Positions 35,941-45,148 are shown, counted from the stretch's first letter. The stretch is DNA of 64,000 nucleotides from Rhodobacter sp. (GCA_027490955.1 JAIXXB010000042.1:1-64000), one strand, 5' to 3'. Numbers and translations: made by a program. The notes: generated from the sequence alone by a model not told the origin.

Positions 35941-36006
35941 CCCCCTCGATGCTTTTGCACGCAAAAGCATCTCACCCCCAGGATATTTGGAAAAAGAAGA
36001 AGCCCG
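35930..36006. repeat. Dispersed intergenic 3'-end element, copy B
   Basis: Just after the SDR stop: GGGGGC-TA-GCCCCC, then GATGCTTTTGC-AC-GCAAAAGCATC (35949-35972, perfect arms), then CTCACCCCC and AGGATATTTGGAAAAAGAAG. Its last 30 bases match copy A near 1500 apart from one C. No T tract follows in the SDR reading direction. Confidence 0.75.
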
Positions 36007-36116
36007 TCGCGCATCTTTGGTGTTTTCATTGATCTATGGGGTAAGCTGGCGCGCGCGGTTATGGCGTAGGTGTCGCACTCCGCTGGGGTTGGGTGAGGCT
36101 GGGCTGGCAAAGCAGA

Positions 36117-36797
36117 TTAGGGCCTAAAGCGATCCAACAACTTTTCCATCGGCGATCTGGTATCTGCCACAGGCGCCTCGATTGGGTTAGGGGTATTCTG
36201 CGCGGCGGGGGCGGGTTTCTTTTCTTTTGGTGGGGCCATGCGCAGGGCCACGGCGTTGAGAAATTTAGGAACATCCCCGCCCGCCAGATGGGCCGCGCCA
36301 GCGGAAATACCCGCCATCAGATCATCCAGCCAAGCCTGATCTGCCTTGGCGAAATCATGCAAAACATAATCGGCCACGCGATCTTTGTGGCCAGGGTGGC
36401 CAATGCCAAGGCGCAGGCGCGCATAGCCCTCGCCCAGATGGGCATGGATGGATCGCAGCCCATTATGGCCTGCATGCCCGCCGCCAAACTTGGCCTTAAT
36501 CTTGGCGGGGGGCAGGTCTAGCTCGTCGTGGAACACCGTGATGTCAGCCGCGTCTATTTTGTGAAAAGCGGCCGCCGCCTGCACCGACTGGCCTGACAGA
36601 TTCATGAAGGTTTCAGGCTTTAGCAGCAGCACCTTTTCGCTGCCAAACCGCCCATCGCTGATCTGCCCCTGAAAGGCGCGCTTCCATGGGGTAAAGCTGT
36701 GGTCGGCGGCAATGCGATCAACCGCCATGAAGCCGATGTTATGCCGATTGGCGGCATATTTCGCCCCCGGATTGCCAAGGCCCACGAACAGTTTCAT
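36117..36797 (-). CDS. pth: Peptidyl-tRNA hydrolase
   Basis: A 226-residue Pth, which releases peptides from dropped peptidyl-tRNA. Motifs: MKLFVGLGNPGAKYAANRHN with catalytic His in the NRHNIGF motif, ETFMNLSGQSV, VFHDELDLPPAKIK with the conserved Asp, and FGGGHAGHNGLRSIHAHLG. A C-terminal tail after about 190 (PPKEKKPAPAAQNTPNPI) is low complexity and longer than in E. coli. The ATG overlaps the mogA stop (TGATG). Confidence 0.97.
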   Translation of the reverse strand: MKLFVGLGNPGAKYAANRHNIGFMAVDRIAADHSFTPWKRAFQGQISDGRFGSEKVLLLKPETFMNLSGQSVQAAAAFHKIDAADITVFHDELDLPPAKIKAKFGGGHAGHNGLRSIHAHLGEGYARLRLGIGHPGHKDRVADYVLHDFAKADQAWLDDLMAGISAGAAHLAGGDVPKFLNAVALRMAPPKEKKPAPAAQNTPNPIEAPVADTRSPMEKLLDRFRP

Positions 36798-37324
36798 CAC
36801 GCGCCTTTCGGTCTGTGGGCGGCAATCCGCGCTGGGTCGGTTTCGATACGCGCAGCGCCGATCAAATCAAGGCAATAGGGCACGGCGGCGAAAATTGCCT
36901 CTAGGGAGGTCGCAATTGCATTCGGGCTGCCCGGAAGGGTGATGATGAGGCAGCGGCCCCGCACGGCGGCCTCTTGCCGCGATAAAATGGCGGTGGGCAC
37001 AACGGCCAAATTCGCGCGCCGCATCGCCTCGCCAAAGCCAGACAGCACCATCGGGGCCACATCGGCCAGCGCTTCGGGGGTTTGATCGCGTGGGGCGGGG
37101 CCTGTGCCGCCCGTGGCCAAAACCAAATCCGCGCCCCAAATATCCGCCAAATCCACCAGCGCCGCGCCCACTTCGGCGCGCCCATCGGGGGTGATGCGGC
37201 GCAGAATTTCGACGGGCGAGGTGATGACGGCGCGCAGCCATGCCTCTGCCGCAGGGCCAGAGCGGTCGGCATATTCCCCGCTATGGGCGCGGTCAGATAC
37301 TGTAAGAACGGCGATACGGGCCAT
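36797..37324 (-). CDS. mogA: Molybdopterin adenylyltransferase
   Basis: A 175-residue MogA/MoaB-like protein of molybdenum cofactor synthesis, which adenylates molybdopterin. It starts MARIAVLTVSDRAHSGEYAD and has DLVLATGGTGPAPRDQTPEA, the conserved GGTG-xxxxD-T motif, then LIITLPGSPNAIATSLEAIF. Start at ATG 37324 matches the family. The downstream pth start overlaps its stop in TGATG, so the pair is coupled. Confidence 0.93.
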   Translation of the reverse strand: MARIAVLTVSDRAHSGEYADRSGPAAEAWLRAVITSPVEILRRITPDGRAEVGAALVDLADIWGADLVLATGGTGPAPRDQTPEALADVAPMVLSGFGEAMRRANLAVVPTAILSRQEAAVRGRCLIITLPGSPNAIATSLEAIFAAVPYCLDLIGAARIETDPARIAAHRPKGA

Positions 37325-37390
37325 AAGCTGCCTATGAATAAGGTCTTGCCAAGGCTTGCCCAATTTGCGCGGGCGGCGCAAGATGGGGCG

Positions 37391-38410
37391 ATGACAAACA
37401 CCGCCCTTATGCAGCTTGGCTGGACGCCCGATTTGGATGCAGCGGCACAGGCGGCGGCCCTGCCCAATGCCGCGCCCTACCGCATCGCCATGCTGCACAA
37501 ATCGCGGGCCGACGCGCTGGGTTCGGCTGGCCCTGCAACGCTGATTTTTCCGCCTGATATGACATCGGCAGATGTTGCCGTGGGCGACTTTGTGCTGGCC
37601 GAGGCAGGGCGCATTTGCCATATCTTGCCGCGCCATTCGCTGCTGCGCCGCCGCGCTGCGGGCACGGGGGTGGGGTTGCAACTGATCGCGGCCAATGTCG
37701 ATTGCATGTTGATCGTCACCGCCTGCGGGCTAGAGTTTAATGCCGCACGGGTAGAGCGCTATCTGGTCTTGGCCCATGCCAGCGACATTACCCCCGTGAT
37801 CGTGTTGACCAAGGCCGATGTGATTGATCCTGAACCCTTTGTTGCACAGGCCAATGCTGTGGCGGGTGGTGCGGCCGTGCTGGCGCTGAATGCCAAAACA
37901 GGGGCGGGTGCATTGCTGCCCTATGTGGCGGCAGGCAAAACGGCGGTGCTGATGGGGTCTTCAGGGGTTGGCAAATCGACACTGGCCAATGGCCTTTTGG
38001 GGGCACAGACCCATGCCACGGGCGGCGTGCGTGACAAGGACGAGCGTGGCCGCCACACCACCACCGCGCGGCATCTGTTTGCTCTGCCGAATGGGGGCTG
38101 GCTGATCGACACCCCCGGCGTGCGCGAGGTGCAACTGGCCGATGTAGACGCAGGCATCGACATGTTGTTTGGCGATATTCTGGCGCTGTCCAATGACTGC
38201 CGCTTTCGCAATTGTCAGCACAAATCCGAACCCGCCTGCGCCGTGCAAGCCGCCGTTGCGCGCGGCGCGTTGGATGCTCAGCGCGTCGAGCGGTGGCGCA
38301 AATTGCTGGCCGAAGGGGCAGGCAATGCCGCAGCCCTAACCCAATCGCAAATCCGCGCGGCGGGGCGGCATACTAAGAAATCAGCCGCCAAACATAGCGG
38401 GCAAGACTGA
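37391..38410 (+). CDS. rsgA: Ribosome small-subunit GTPase RsgA
   Basis: A 339-residue circularly permuted GTPase involved in 30S maturation. G motifs come in the order G4 (VLTKAD), G1 (MGSSGVGKSTLANGL), G2/G3 (HTTTARHLF, WLIDTPGVREVQL). The C-terminal zinc site is CRFRNCQHKSEPACAV. An OB fold occupies the first 110 residues. I start at ATG 37391 (MTNTALMQLGW); an in-frame ATG at 37334 would add 19 residues. It diverges from mogA. Confidence 0.94.
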   Translation: MTNTALMQLGWTPDLDAAAQAAALPNAAPYRIAMLHKSRADALGSAGPATLIFPPDMTSADVAVGDFVLAEAGRICHILPRHSLLRRRAAGTGVGLQLIAANVDCMLIVTACGLEFNAARVERYLVLAHASDITPVIVLTKADVIDPEPFVAQANAVAGGAAVLALNAKTGAGALLPYVAAGKTAVLMGSSGVGKSTLANGLLGAQTHATGGVRDKDERGRHTTTARHLFALPNGGWLIDTPGVREVQLADVDAGIDMLFGDILALSNDCRFRNCQHKSEPACAVQAAVARGALDAQRVERWRKLLAEGAGNAAALTQSQIRAAGRHTKKSAAKHSGQD

Positions 38411-38475
38411 CTGCCCTTGGTTGCGCTTGCGCCCCATCCGCCCTAGTCTGCCACAACCGAATCTTGCAGGGCGAT

Positions 38476-40302
38476 ATGACCGAAACGGGCGAGAAAACCT
38501 ATCAGGTGCTGGCGCGCAAATACCGCCCCGCCACTTTTGCCGATTTGGTCGGGCAAGAGGCGATGGTGCGCACGCTGAAAAACGCCTTCGCCGCCGATCG
38601 CATTGCCCATGCCTTTATGATGACGGGTATCCGCGGTACGGGCAAAACCACCACGGCGCGAATCATCGCCAAGGGGCTCAATTGCATTGGCCCCGATGGT
38701 AAGGGCGGCCCCACGACCGAGCCTTGCGGCATCTGCGAGCCATGCATCGCCATTGCCGAAGGGCGGCATGTGGATGTGCTGGAAATGGACGCCGCATCGC
38801 GCACAGGCGTGGGTGATATGCGCGAAGTGATTGATTCCGTTCACTATCGCGCGGCATCGGCCCGCTATAAAATCTATATCATTGACGAAGTGCACATGCT
38901 GTCGAATGCGGCGTTCAACGCGCTGCTCAAAACGCTGGAAGAACCGCCCGCGCATGTGAAATTCATCTTTGCCACCACGGAAATTCGCAAAGTGCCTGTG
39001 ACTGTGCTGTCCCGCTGCCAGCGGTTTGATCTGAAACGGATCGAACCCGAAGTGCAGATGGCCCTTCTGCGCAAAATCGCCACTGCCGAAGGCGCGCAGA
39101 TCACCGATGGCGCGCTGGCGCTGATTGCCCGCGCTGCCGAAGGATCGGCCCGCGATGCGACCAGTTTGCTGGATCAGGCCATTTCGAATGGGGCGGGGGA
39201 AACCAGTGCCGATATGGTGCGCGCCATGTTGGGGCTGGCGGATCGTGGCCGTGTTTTGGATTTGTTTGATTTGATCCTGCGCGGCGATGCGGCAGGGGCG
39301 CTGGCGGAACTGGCGGCGCAATATTCCGATGGGGCAGACCCGATGGCGGTGCTGCGCGATTTGGCCGAAATCAGCCATTGGCTGTCGGTCGTCAAAATCT
39401 CGCCCGAGGCGGCGGATGATCCGACCACCCCGCAGGATGAACGCGAGAGGGGCCTAAAGATGGCGCAGGCCGTGCCGATGCGCGCCCTGTCGCGGGCGTG
39501 GCAGATGCTGCTTAAGGCATTGGAAGAGGTGGCGCTGGCCCCCAATGCCATGATGGCCGCTGAAATGGCTGTGATCCGCCTGACCCATGTCGCCGATTTG
39601 CCCGACCCTGAAACGCTGGTGCGGCGGTTGCAAAATGGCCCTGCCGCAGCATCACCATCTGGCCCTGTGGCAGGCGGCGCACCTGCAGGTGGTGGCAATG
39701 GCGGCGCTGGTGGTAGCATTGGTGGTGGCAGCGGCGGCGATGGGCAAGCTGTCCACAGCCCGATGCTGCGCCTTGCCCCATCCGCTCCCGCGCGCGGTGC
39801 GCCCCATGCGCAAATGGCACCACAAGCCCAGCCCGACCCTGCGGGCGAGATCAGCCTGCTGACCTTTGGACAAGTGGTCGATCTGATCCGTGCCAAGCGC
39901 GACATGCTGCTGCTGACCGAAGTGGAACATGACCTACGCCTTGTGCGCTATGCGCCTGGCCGTATCGAATTTGAACCTGCCCCATCCGCCAAGCCCGACC
40001 TTGCCGCGCGCCTGTCACAGCGCCTGCAGGGCTGGACGGGGCAGCGTTGGGGCGTGTCGGTCGTGGCAGGTGGGGGCAGCGCAACCATCGCCGAGGCGCG
40101 CGATGCGCTGGACACCACGGCCAAGACACAGGCGCTGGATAACCCGCTTGTGCAGGCGGTGATGGCCGCCTTTCCCGCCGCAAAAATCGCCGCCATCCGC
40201 CTGCCCGAACCAGATGCGCCCGCGAGCTTGGCCGCAGATGCGGGCCAAGATGGGGCCGAGGAGACGGGCAGCGAGGATTGGGATCCGTTTGAAGATGATT
40301 AG
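38476..40302 (+). CDS. dnaX: DNA polymerase III subunit gamma/tau
   Basis: A 608-residue clamp-loader subunit. It opens with YQVLARKYRPATFADLVGQE; Walker A is GIRGTGKTTTARIIAKGLNC, followed by a zinc site (CGICEPC), Walker B IIDEVHMLSNAAFNALLKTL and sensor region FATTEIRKVPVTVLSRCQRF. After about residue 390 a Gly-rich linker (GGAPAGGGNGGAGGSIGGG) joins the tau-like C-terminal domain. I start at ATG 38476; a TTG at 38464 is in frame. No obvious slippery A-run that would make a short gamma form is seen. ybaB and recR follow, the standard order. Confidence 0.96.
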   Translation: MTETGEKTYQVLARKYRPATFADLVGQEAMVRTLKNAFAADRIAHAFMMTGIRGTGKTTTARIIAKGLNCIGPDGKGGPTTEPCGICEPCIAIAEGRHVDVLEMDAASRTGVGDMREVIDSVHYRAASARYKIYIIDEVHMLSNAAFNALLKTLEEPPAHVKFIFATTEIRKVPVTVLSRCQRFDLKRIEPEVQMALLRKIATAEGAQITDGALALIARAAEGSARDATSLLDQAISNGAGETSADMVRAMLGLADRGRVLDLFDLILRGDAAGALAELAAQYSDGADPMAVLRDLAEISHWLSVVKISPEAADDPTTPQDERERGLKMAQAVPMRALSRAWQMLLKALEEVALAPNAMMAAEMAVIRLTHVADLPDPETLVRRLQNGPAAASPSGPVAGGAPAGGGNGGAGGSIGGGSGGDGQAVHSPMLRLAPSAPARGAPHAQMAPQAQPDPAGEISLLTFGQVVDLIRAKRDMLLLTEVEHDLRLVRYAPGRIEFEPAPSAKPDLAARLSQRLQGWTGQRWGVSVVAGGGSATIAEARDALDTTAKTQALDNPLVQAVMAAFPAAKIAAIRLPEPDAPASLAADAGQDGAEETGSEDWDPFEDD

Positions 40303-40310
40303 GGCATAAC

Positions 40311-40658
40311 ATGCTGAAAGGTCTTGGAAATATCGCCGATATGGCCAAAATGATGAAGGCTGCACAAGCCATGCAAAGCCGCATGGCCGAGTTGCAAGAC
40401 AGCCTTGCGCGGGTCATCATCACGGGCGAGGCAGGCGCTGGCCTTGTTGCGGTGCGCTGCACGGGTAAGGGCGATGTAATTGGCATCGATCTGTCGCCCA
40501 GCATCTTGCACGCCAGCGCCCAACAACAGGCGCAAGACCTGATCTTGGCTGCAATCCAAGATGCGCAGTCCCGCGCCCGCGCCTATATGATGTCTGAAAT
40601 GGCCCGCATCGCGCAGGAACTGGGCCTACCCGCCGATATGATGCTGCCAAACATATGA
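40311..40658 (+). CDS. YbaB/EbfC family nucleoid-associated protein
   Basis: A 115-residue small DNA-binding protein matching YbaB/Ebf[34 protein letters not shown], then [18 protein letters not shown] and [17 protein letters not shown]. Such proteins form dimers and coat DNA. It lies between dnaX (8 bases upstream) and recR (ATGA overlap), its usual place. Confidence 0.94.
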   Translation: MLKGLGNIADMAKMMKAAQAMQSRMAELQDSLARVIITGEAGAGLVAVRCTGKGDVIGIDLSPSILHASAQQQAQDLILAAIQDAQSRARAYMMSEMARIAQELGLPADMMLPNI

Positions 40659-41251
40659 GCGAGACGCGCGACATTGAAACACTGATCGACCTGATGGCGC
40701 GCCTGCCCGGCCTTGGGCCGCGCTCTGCCCGTCGCGCGGTGCTGGCGCTTTTGAAAAAGCGGGGGCAGTTTATGGCCCCTTTGGCGACAGCCATGGCGCA
40801 AGTGGCCCTGACGGCCAAAGATTGCACCATCTGCGGCAACATCGGCCAGTCCGAGATTTGCCCGATTTGCGCCGATCCTGCCCGCGACACGGGCGAGATT
40901 TGCGTGATCGAAGACGTGGCCGATCTTTGGGCGATGGAAAGGGGCGGCGCGTTTCGCGGGCGCTATCACGTGCTGGGCGGCACGCTGTCGGTGCTGGATG
41001 ATATGGGGCCAGACCAGCTTGGCATTCCCCGCCTTGTCGCGCGCGTGGGCGAGACGGGCGCGCGCGAGGTGATCTTGGCCCTGAACGCCACAGTCGATGG
41101 CCAAACCACCGCCCATTATATTGCCGACTGTCTGGCCGATACGGGCGTGGCGATCACCACCCTTGCCCAAGGCGTACCGATTGGCGGAGAGCTGAACTAC
41201 CTTGACGATGGCACCATCGGCGCGGCCCTGCGCGCGCGCAGAAAGCTGTAG
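40655..41251 (+). CDS. recR: Recombination protein RecR
   Basis: A 198-residue RecR of the RecFOR repair pathway. N-terminal Hh[21 protein letters not shown]; zinc finger C-x2-C...C-x2-C in [16 protein letters not shown]; Toprim domain with [14 protein letters not shown] and [18 protein letters not shown]; a C-terminal [15 protein letters not shown] segment. It overlaps ybaB by 4 bases (ATGA). Normal length. Confidence 0.96.
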   Translation: MSETRDIETLIDLMARLPGLGPRSARRAVLALLKKRGQFMAPLATAMAQVALTAKDCTICGNIGQSEICPICADPARDTGEICVIEDVADLWAMERGGAFRGRYHVLGGTLSVLDDMGPDQLGIPRLVARVGETGAREVILALNATVDGQTTAHYIADCLADTGVAITTLAQGVPIGGELNYLDDGTIGAALRARRKL

Positions 41252-41304
41252 GGCAAGCTGTCGCTTTTCGGCAACCCGCAGGCGAATTGCCGCAGCAAAC
41301 CATC

Positions 41305-41332
41305 TTGAAAACATCATCCACCCTAATAATAT
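41305..41332 (+). promoter_or_regulatory. Probable promoter of the cold-shock gene
   Basis: TTGAAA (41305-41310), a 16-base spacer, then TAATAT (41327-41332). It would give a leader of roughly 110 bases before the csp start codon, the type of long leader used for cold-induced control. Confidence 0.55.
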
Positions 41333-41450
41333 AAAGGGTGCGACGTGACTTCTCGATCCTGTCTCCGATTTCGGCCACAGCTTTTCGATCAAAGTGCGGG
41401 GCCAGGCCATTGCAATCTCGCGGATGGCACAAAGGTAGGAGACGATCACG

Positions 41451-41657
41451 ATGGCTAAGGGCACCGTGAAATGGTTCAATGAAACCAAAGGCTACGGCTT
41501 TATCGCCCCAGAGGGCGGTTCTAAGGATATTTTCGTGCATATCACCGCGCTGGAACGCGCAGGGCTGCGCGGGCTGAAAGACGGGCAAGCGGTGACGTTT
41601 GACGTCGAAGCAGGCCGCGACGGGCGCGAATCGGCGGTGAATCTGGCGCTGGCCTAA
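41451..41657 (+). CDS. Cold-shock domain protein
   Basis: A 68-residue Csp: [20 protein letters not shown] with the RNP1 motif KGYGFI and the RNP2 motif DIFVHI, ending in a short VNLALA tail. Such proteins bind single-stranded RNA or DNA and keep mRNA unfolded in the cold. A TAGGAG site precedes the ATG. The untranslated leader of about 110 bases suggests post-transcriptional control. A bidirectional terminator follows. Confidence 0.95.
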   Translation: MAKGTVKWFNETKGYGFIAPEGGSKDIFVHITALERAGLRGLKDGQAVTFDVEAGRDGRESAVNLALA

Positions 41658-41676
41658 TCGCAGCGCATGGTTTTGG

Positions 41677-41705
41677 AAAAGGCGGGCCTTGTGCCCGCCT
41701 TTTTT
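41677..41705. terminator. Bidirectional terminator between csp and the DUF2087 gene
   Basis: AAAAGGCGGGC-CTTGT-GCCCGCCTTTT, an 11-pair stem flanked by A on the left and a run of T on the right, so it can end transcription from either side. Confidence 0.9.
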
Positions 41706-41714
41706 GTTGCCGCA

Positions 41715-42281
41715 CTATGGGCTGTGGCTGGGCGCGCCCCGCGCGCTGCGCCGCGCCGCTATTGCACGGATCAGCGCCCGCGCTTCGGGTGGGGGCACTT
41801 GCTCGATCCGCAGGTAATCCACCCCGCCATCTTGCCGCCAGAGCAACCCGCAGCCCACCATATCGCGCCGCAAAATCGCCGCATCACCAAATAGATGTTC
41901 GCCATCGATCAGGGCACTGATCTGGCGCTCGCTCAGCTTTTGCCCCGCAGGCAGCGCTGCCCAAATCGCCCATAGGGTTAGGGTTTGCACATGGCGTTTG
42001 GCAGGCCAACGTGCCAAACGCCCCAGCGCATCAAATTGCTGCAAAGCGCGCGCGACTTTGCGCGCATCGACGGCTGGCGGGTCTGGCGGCAACTCGGCCA
42101 TCGGCTGTGCCACCGCACCCGCCGCGCGCAGATGCTGCACATTTTGAAACCCTGCGGCGCGGGCCAGCATGTTCATTAAGGTCAGGTGCGAGGGGCTAGC
42201 CGCACCCAATTGCCGCGACAGCGCGCGGGTGAATTGCCCCAAATCGGGGGCAACTAAGGAAAGCGGTTGGTTCGTCATCAT
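41715..42281 (-). CDS. DUF2087 domain protein
   Basis: A 188-residue protein. The second half matches DUF2087: LGRLARWPAKRHVQTLTLWA, LSERQISALIDGEHLFGDAA and ILRRDMVGCGLLWRQDGGVD, a winged-helix-like pattern usually seen in transcriptional regulators. The N-terminal part (about 1-60, LSRQLGAASPSHLTLMNMLA) is predicted helical and not recognised. It is convergent with csp and shares its terminator. A regulatory role is inference. Confidence 0.8.
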   Translation of the reverse strand: MMTNQPLSLVAPDLGQFTRALSRQLGAASPSHLTLMNMLARAAGFQNVQHLRAAGAVAQPMAELPPDPPAVDARKVARALQQFDALGRLARWPAKRHVQTLTLWAIWAALPAGQKLSERQISALIDGEHLFGDAAILRRDMVGCGLLWRQDGGVDYLRIEQVPPPEARALIRAIAARRSARGAPSHSP

Positions 42282-42403
42282 GCATCCCTAAGGCACCATG
42301 AACATCATCGGTCGCTGACTTAACGAAGCGGCGCCTGTAGATGTGCGATGCCGATCCAAAACTGGCAACTTTAGCTTTTCTTGCGAAACAGCGACGCCTT
42401 GGT

Positions 42404-42423
42404 GTTTGCCAACCGCGGCAAAC
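42404..42423. repeat. Short inverted repeat upstream of the aldolase gene
   Basis: GTTTGCC-AACCGC-GGCAAAC, perfect seven-base arms, about 85 bases before the aldolase start and upstream of the divergent DUF2087 gene. It could be a regulator site or a small hairpin. Confidence 0.5.
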
Positions 42424-42506
42424 TTAGCGCGGCGCAGGGCAAAAAAGCAAGATTTGCTTTGCCTTGGGTTTGACGCCATGATTGCGCCAAAGTCAGGAGT
42501 TTGCCC

Positions 42507-43253
42507 ATGAACGCGCCCACACAGCCGAACCTTTCCCATTGGCCCCAACGCACAGACCTTGCCGCCGCCTTTCGCTGGTGCGCACATTTGAATATGCACG
42601 AATCCGTGGCCAATCATTTCAGCCTTGCGGTTGGCGGCAGCCGATTTCTGATTAACCCGAACGGGCGGCATTTTGCGCGGATCACGGCGTCCAGCCTGAT
42701 CGAGATTGACGCCGACGACCCTTCCACCATGTCCCGCCCCGATGCGCCCGATCCCACCGCTTGGGGATTGCACGGCGCGCTGCATCGCACCCTGCCCCAT
42801 GCGGTGTGTGTGATGCATGTGCATTCCATCCATGCCACTGTCTTGGCCAGCCTTGCCGACAGCCGCCTGCCGCCCATCGACCAAAACTCGGCCATGTTCT
42901 TTGGCCGCCATGCGGTGGACGACAGCTATGGCGGCATGGCATTCGAGGCGGAAGGCGCGCGCTGCGCGGCGCTGCTGGCCGATCCAAAAATGACCACCTT
43001 GGTCATGGGCAACCATGGCGTTTTGGTGATTGGCCGCACTGTGGCCGAAACCTTCAACAGGCTGTATTATTTTGAACGCGCCTGCGAGACCTATATCCGC
43101 GCGTTGCAAACGGGCCAGCCCTTGCGGGTGATGTCCGACGAGATCGCCGAGAAAACCGCCCGCGAATGGGAAGATTACCCCAATTTCGCCCAAACGCATC
43201 TGCGCGAGATTAAGGCCCTGCTAGATGCTGCCAGCCCCGATTATGCGGGTTAA
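42507..43253 (+). CDS. Class II aldolase/adducin family protein
   Basis: A 248-residue protein of the class II aldolase fold. The zinc-binding histidines lie in VCVMHVHSIHATVLASL; the preceding LNMHESVANHFSLAV and LVMGNHGVLVIGRTV segments match the family. Possible activities include fuculose-phosphate-type aldolase, dehydratase or decarboxylase; the group cannot be fixed here. ATG 42507 follows CAGGAG. The gene stands between a DUF2087 gene and choline sulfatase without overlap. Confidence 0.85.
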   Translation: MNAPTQPNLSHWPQRTDLAAAFRWCAHLNMHESVANHFSLAVGGSRFLINPNGRHFARITASSLIEIDADDPSTMSRPDAPDPTAWGLHGALHRTLPHAVCVMHVHSIHATVLASLADSRLPPIDQNSAMFFGRHAVDDSYGGMAFEAEGARCAALLADPKMTTLVMGNHGVLVIGRTVAETFNRLYYFERACETYIRALQTGQPLRVMSDEIAEKTAREWEDYPNFAQTHLREIKALLDAASPDYAG

Positions 43254-43359
43254 GATGGCTGGCCTAAGGCGCGGAAAAGCGTGGATTGCGTCGATTTTGG
43301 AAAGCACTCGTTAACCAAAGCCCCTATAGAATGGCGCTGCATTGTGTAGGAAGCATCCC

Positions 43360-44868
43360 ATGGCCAAAAAGCCCAACATCCTGATTGTCATGGTAGATCA
43401 GTTGACAGGAACGCTGTTCCCTGATGGGCCTGCGCCGTTTTTGCATGTGCCCAATCTGCGCAAATTGGCCGATCATTCGGTGCGTTTTGCCAATGCTTAC
43501 ACGGCCTCGCCGCTGTGTGCGCCGGCGCGGGCCTCGTTTATGTCGGGGCAGTTGCCGCGCCGCACGCGGGTCTATGACAACGCTGCCGAATTTGCATCCG
43601 ACATCCCCACCTATGCGCATCATCTGCGCCGCGCGGGCTATCAAACCATTCTGTCGGGCAAGATGCATTTTGTTGGGCCAGATCAGATGCACGGGTTTGA
43701 ACAGCGCCTGACCACCGATATTTACCCCGCCGATTTTGGCTGGACACCCGATTACCGCAAACCTGGCGAACGGATTGACTGGTGGTATCATAACCTTGGC
43801 TCGGTCACGGGCGCAGGCGTGGCCGAAATCACCAATCAGTTGGAATATGATGATGATGTCTGCCACGAGGCGGTGCAGAAAATCTATGACCTCTCGCGCG
43901 GGGCGGATGCGCGGCCATGGTGTTTGACTGTGTCTTTCACCCACCCACATGACCCCTTCGTTGCCCGCCGCCGCTATTGGGATTTATACGAAGGCGCGCC
44001 TGAATGCGAACCACCCGAAGCCTTGGATTACGACGATATGGATCCCCATTCGCAGCGCCTGATGGATGCCTGCGATTGGCGCGGGATGGAGGTGACGCGC
44101 GATCATATCCGCCGCGCACGTCAGGGCTATTTCGCAAATATCTCTTATGTCGATGCCAAAATTGGCGAGATTTTTGATGCGCTTGATGCCAGCCGCCAAG
44201 AGGCGATTGTGGTGTTTCTGTCCGATCATGGCGAAATGCTCGGCCGCAAGGGCCTGTGGTTCAAGATGAACTTTTTCGAAGGTTCCGCGCGCGTGCCTTT
44301 GATGATTATGTCGCCCAATCTGGCCGCTGGGCTGATTGAAACGCCAGTGTCGACGCTGGATGTCCTGCCCACCCTGTGCGATTTGGCAGGGGTGATGATG
44401 GCTGATATCGAGCCGTGGACAGATGGGGTCAGCCTTGTTCCGCTGGCCTTGGGGGCCGCGCGGGATGCGCCCGTGGCCATGGAATATGCCGCCGAGGGCA
44501 CGATTACCCCTATGGTCGCGCTGCGCCAAGGCGCATGGAAATACATCCATTGCATCGCCGACCCTGACCAGTTGTTTGATTTGGCCAGCGACCCTGACGA
44601 GAATGTGAACCTTGCTGCCGATCCCCGCGCGGCCGAGGTTTTGGCGCATTTTCAAAACATGGTGGCAGAGCGTTGGGATTTGCCCGTTTATGATGAAGAG
44701 GTGCGCGCCAGCCAAGCCCGCCGCTGGGTGGTATACGAGGCGCTGCGATCTGGTGCCTATTACCCGTGGGATTACCAACCCCTGCGCGCAGCATCCGAAC
44801 GCTATATGCGCAACCACATGGATTTGAACGTGCTAGAGGAAAGCAAACGCTTTCCGCGAGGGGAGTAA
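43360..44868 (+). CDS. betC: Choline sulfatase
   Basis: A 502-residue sulfatase, about the size of Sinorhizobium BetC (which makes choline from choline-O-sulfate). MAKKPNILIVMVDQLTGTLF holds the first metal ligands; SPLCAPARASFMSGQLPRR contains the C-x-P-x-R site whose cysteine becomes formylglycine; SGKMHF, SFTHPHDPFV and FLSDHGEMLGRKGLWFKMN complete the active site. The C-terminus MRNHMDLNVLEESKRFP matches the choline-sulfatase-specific tail. Start at ATG 43360 after AGGAAG. Choline could enter the betaine pathway; no betAB gene is adjacent. Confidence 0.93.
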   Translation: MAKKPNILIVMVDQLTGTLFPDGPAPFLHVPNLRKLADHSVRFANAYTASPLCAPARASFMSGQLPRRTRVYDNAAEFASDIPTYAHHLRRAGYQTILSGKMHFVGPDQMHGFEQRLTTDIYPADFGWTPDYRKPGERIDWWYHNLGSVTGAGVAEITNQLEYDDDVCHEAVQKIYDLSRGADARPWCLTVSFTHPHDPFVARRRYWDLYEGAPECEPPEALDYDDMDPHSQRLMDACDWRGMEVTRDHIRRARQGYFANISYVDAKIGEIFDALDASRQEAIVVFLSDHGEMLGRKGLWFKMNFFEGSARVPLMIMSPNLAAGLIETPVSTLDVLPTLCDLAGVMMADIEPWTDGVSLVPLALGAARDAPVAMEYAAEGTITPMVALRQGAWKYIHCIADPDQLFDLASDPDENVNLAADPRAAEVLAHFQNMVAERWDLPVYDEEVRASQARRWVVYEALRSGAYYPWDYQPLRAASERYMRNHMDLNVLEESKRFPRGE

Positions 44869-44869
44869 C

Positions 44870-45148
44870 CTATCGCTTTTGCTTGGCCTTCTGCGCATCG
44901 ACATAGGCGCGCAGCACGGCATGCATCCGCGTCAAATGCCCCGCGCCTTGGGATTTGAAGAATTCAAGGATGTCGGGATCAATGCGCATGGATATGGTGG
45001 ATTTAACAAGCGGGGCTTGAACAACCGCCTTTTCCCAAAACCCTTCGGGCAGATCATATTCGGGGGCGTCTTTGCGGGGCGGCAAAACTTCGCCACGCGC
45101 GATCATTGCTTTAATGTCGTCTAAGGACGCGGTTTTGATATCGGTCAT
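44870..45148 (-). CDS. brnA: BrnA antitoxin
   Basis: A 92-residue antitoxin. The C-terminal part is a ribbon-helix-helix domain: VKSTISMRIDPDILEFFKSQ followed by GHLTRMHAVLRAYV, the DNA-binding fold of BrnA. The N-terminal half (LPPRKDAPEYDLPEGFWEKA) is the toxin-binding arm. It overlaps the 3' end of brnT by 38 bases and has its own AGGAAG ribosome site. Expected to neutralise BrnT and repress the operon. Confidence 0.93.
   Translation of the reverse strand: MTDIKTASLDDIKAMIARGEVLPPRKDAPEYDLPEGFWEKAVVQAPLVKSTISMRIDPDILEFFKSQGAGHLTRMHAVLRAYVDAQKAKQKR

Noticed and set aside
38443-39378. A 311-codon minus-strand frame opposite dnaX
   Set aside because: No motifs; fully antisense to a clear dnaX.
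39640-39760. A programmed frameshift in dnaX giving a short gamma subunit
   Set aside because: No A-rich slippery stretch was found; the region is a Gly-rich linker and the frame stays open to the end.
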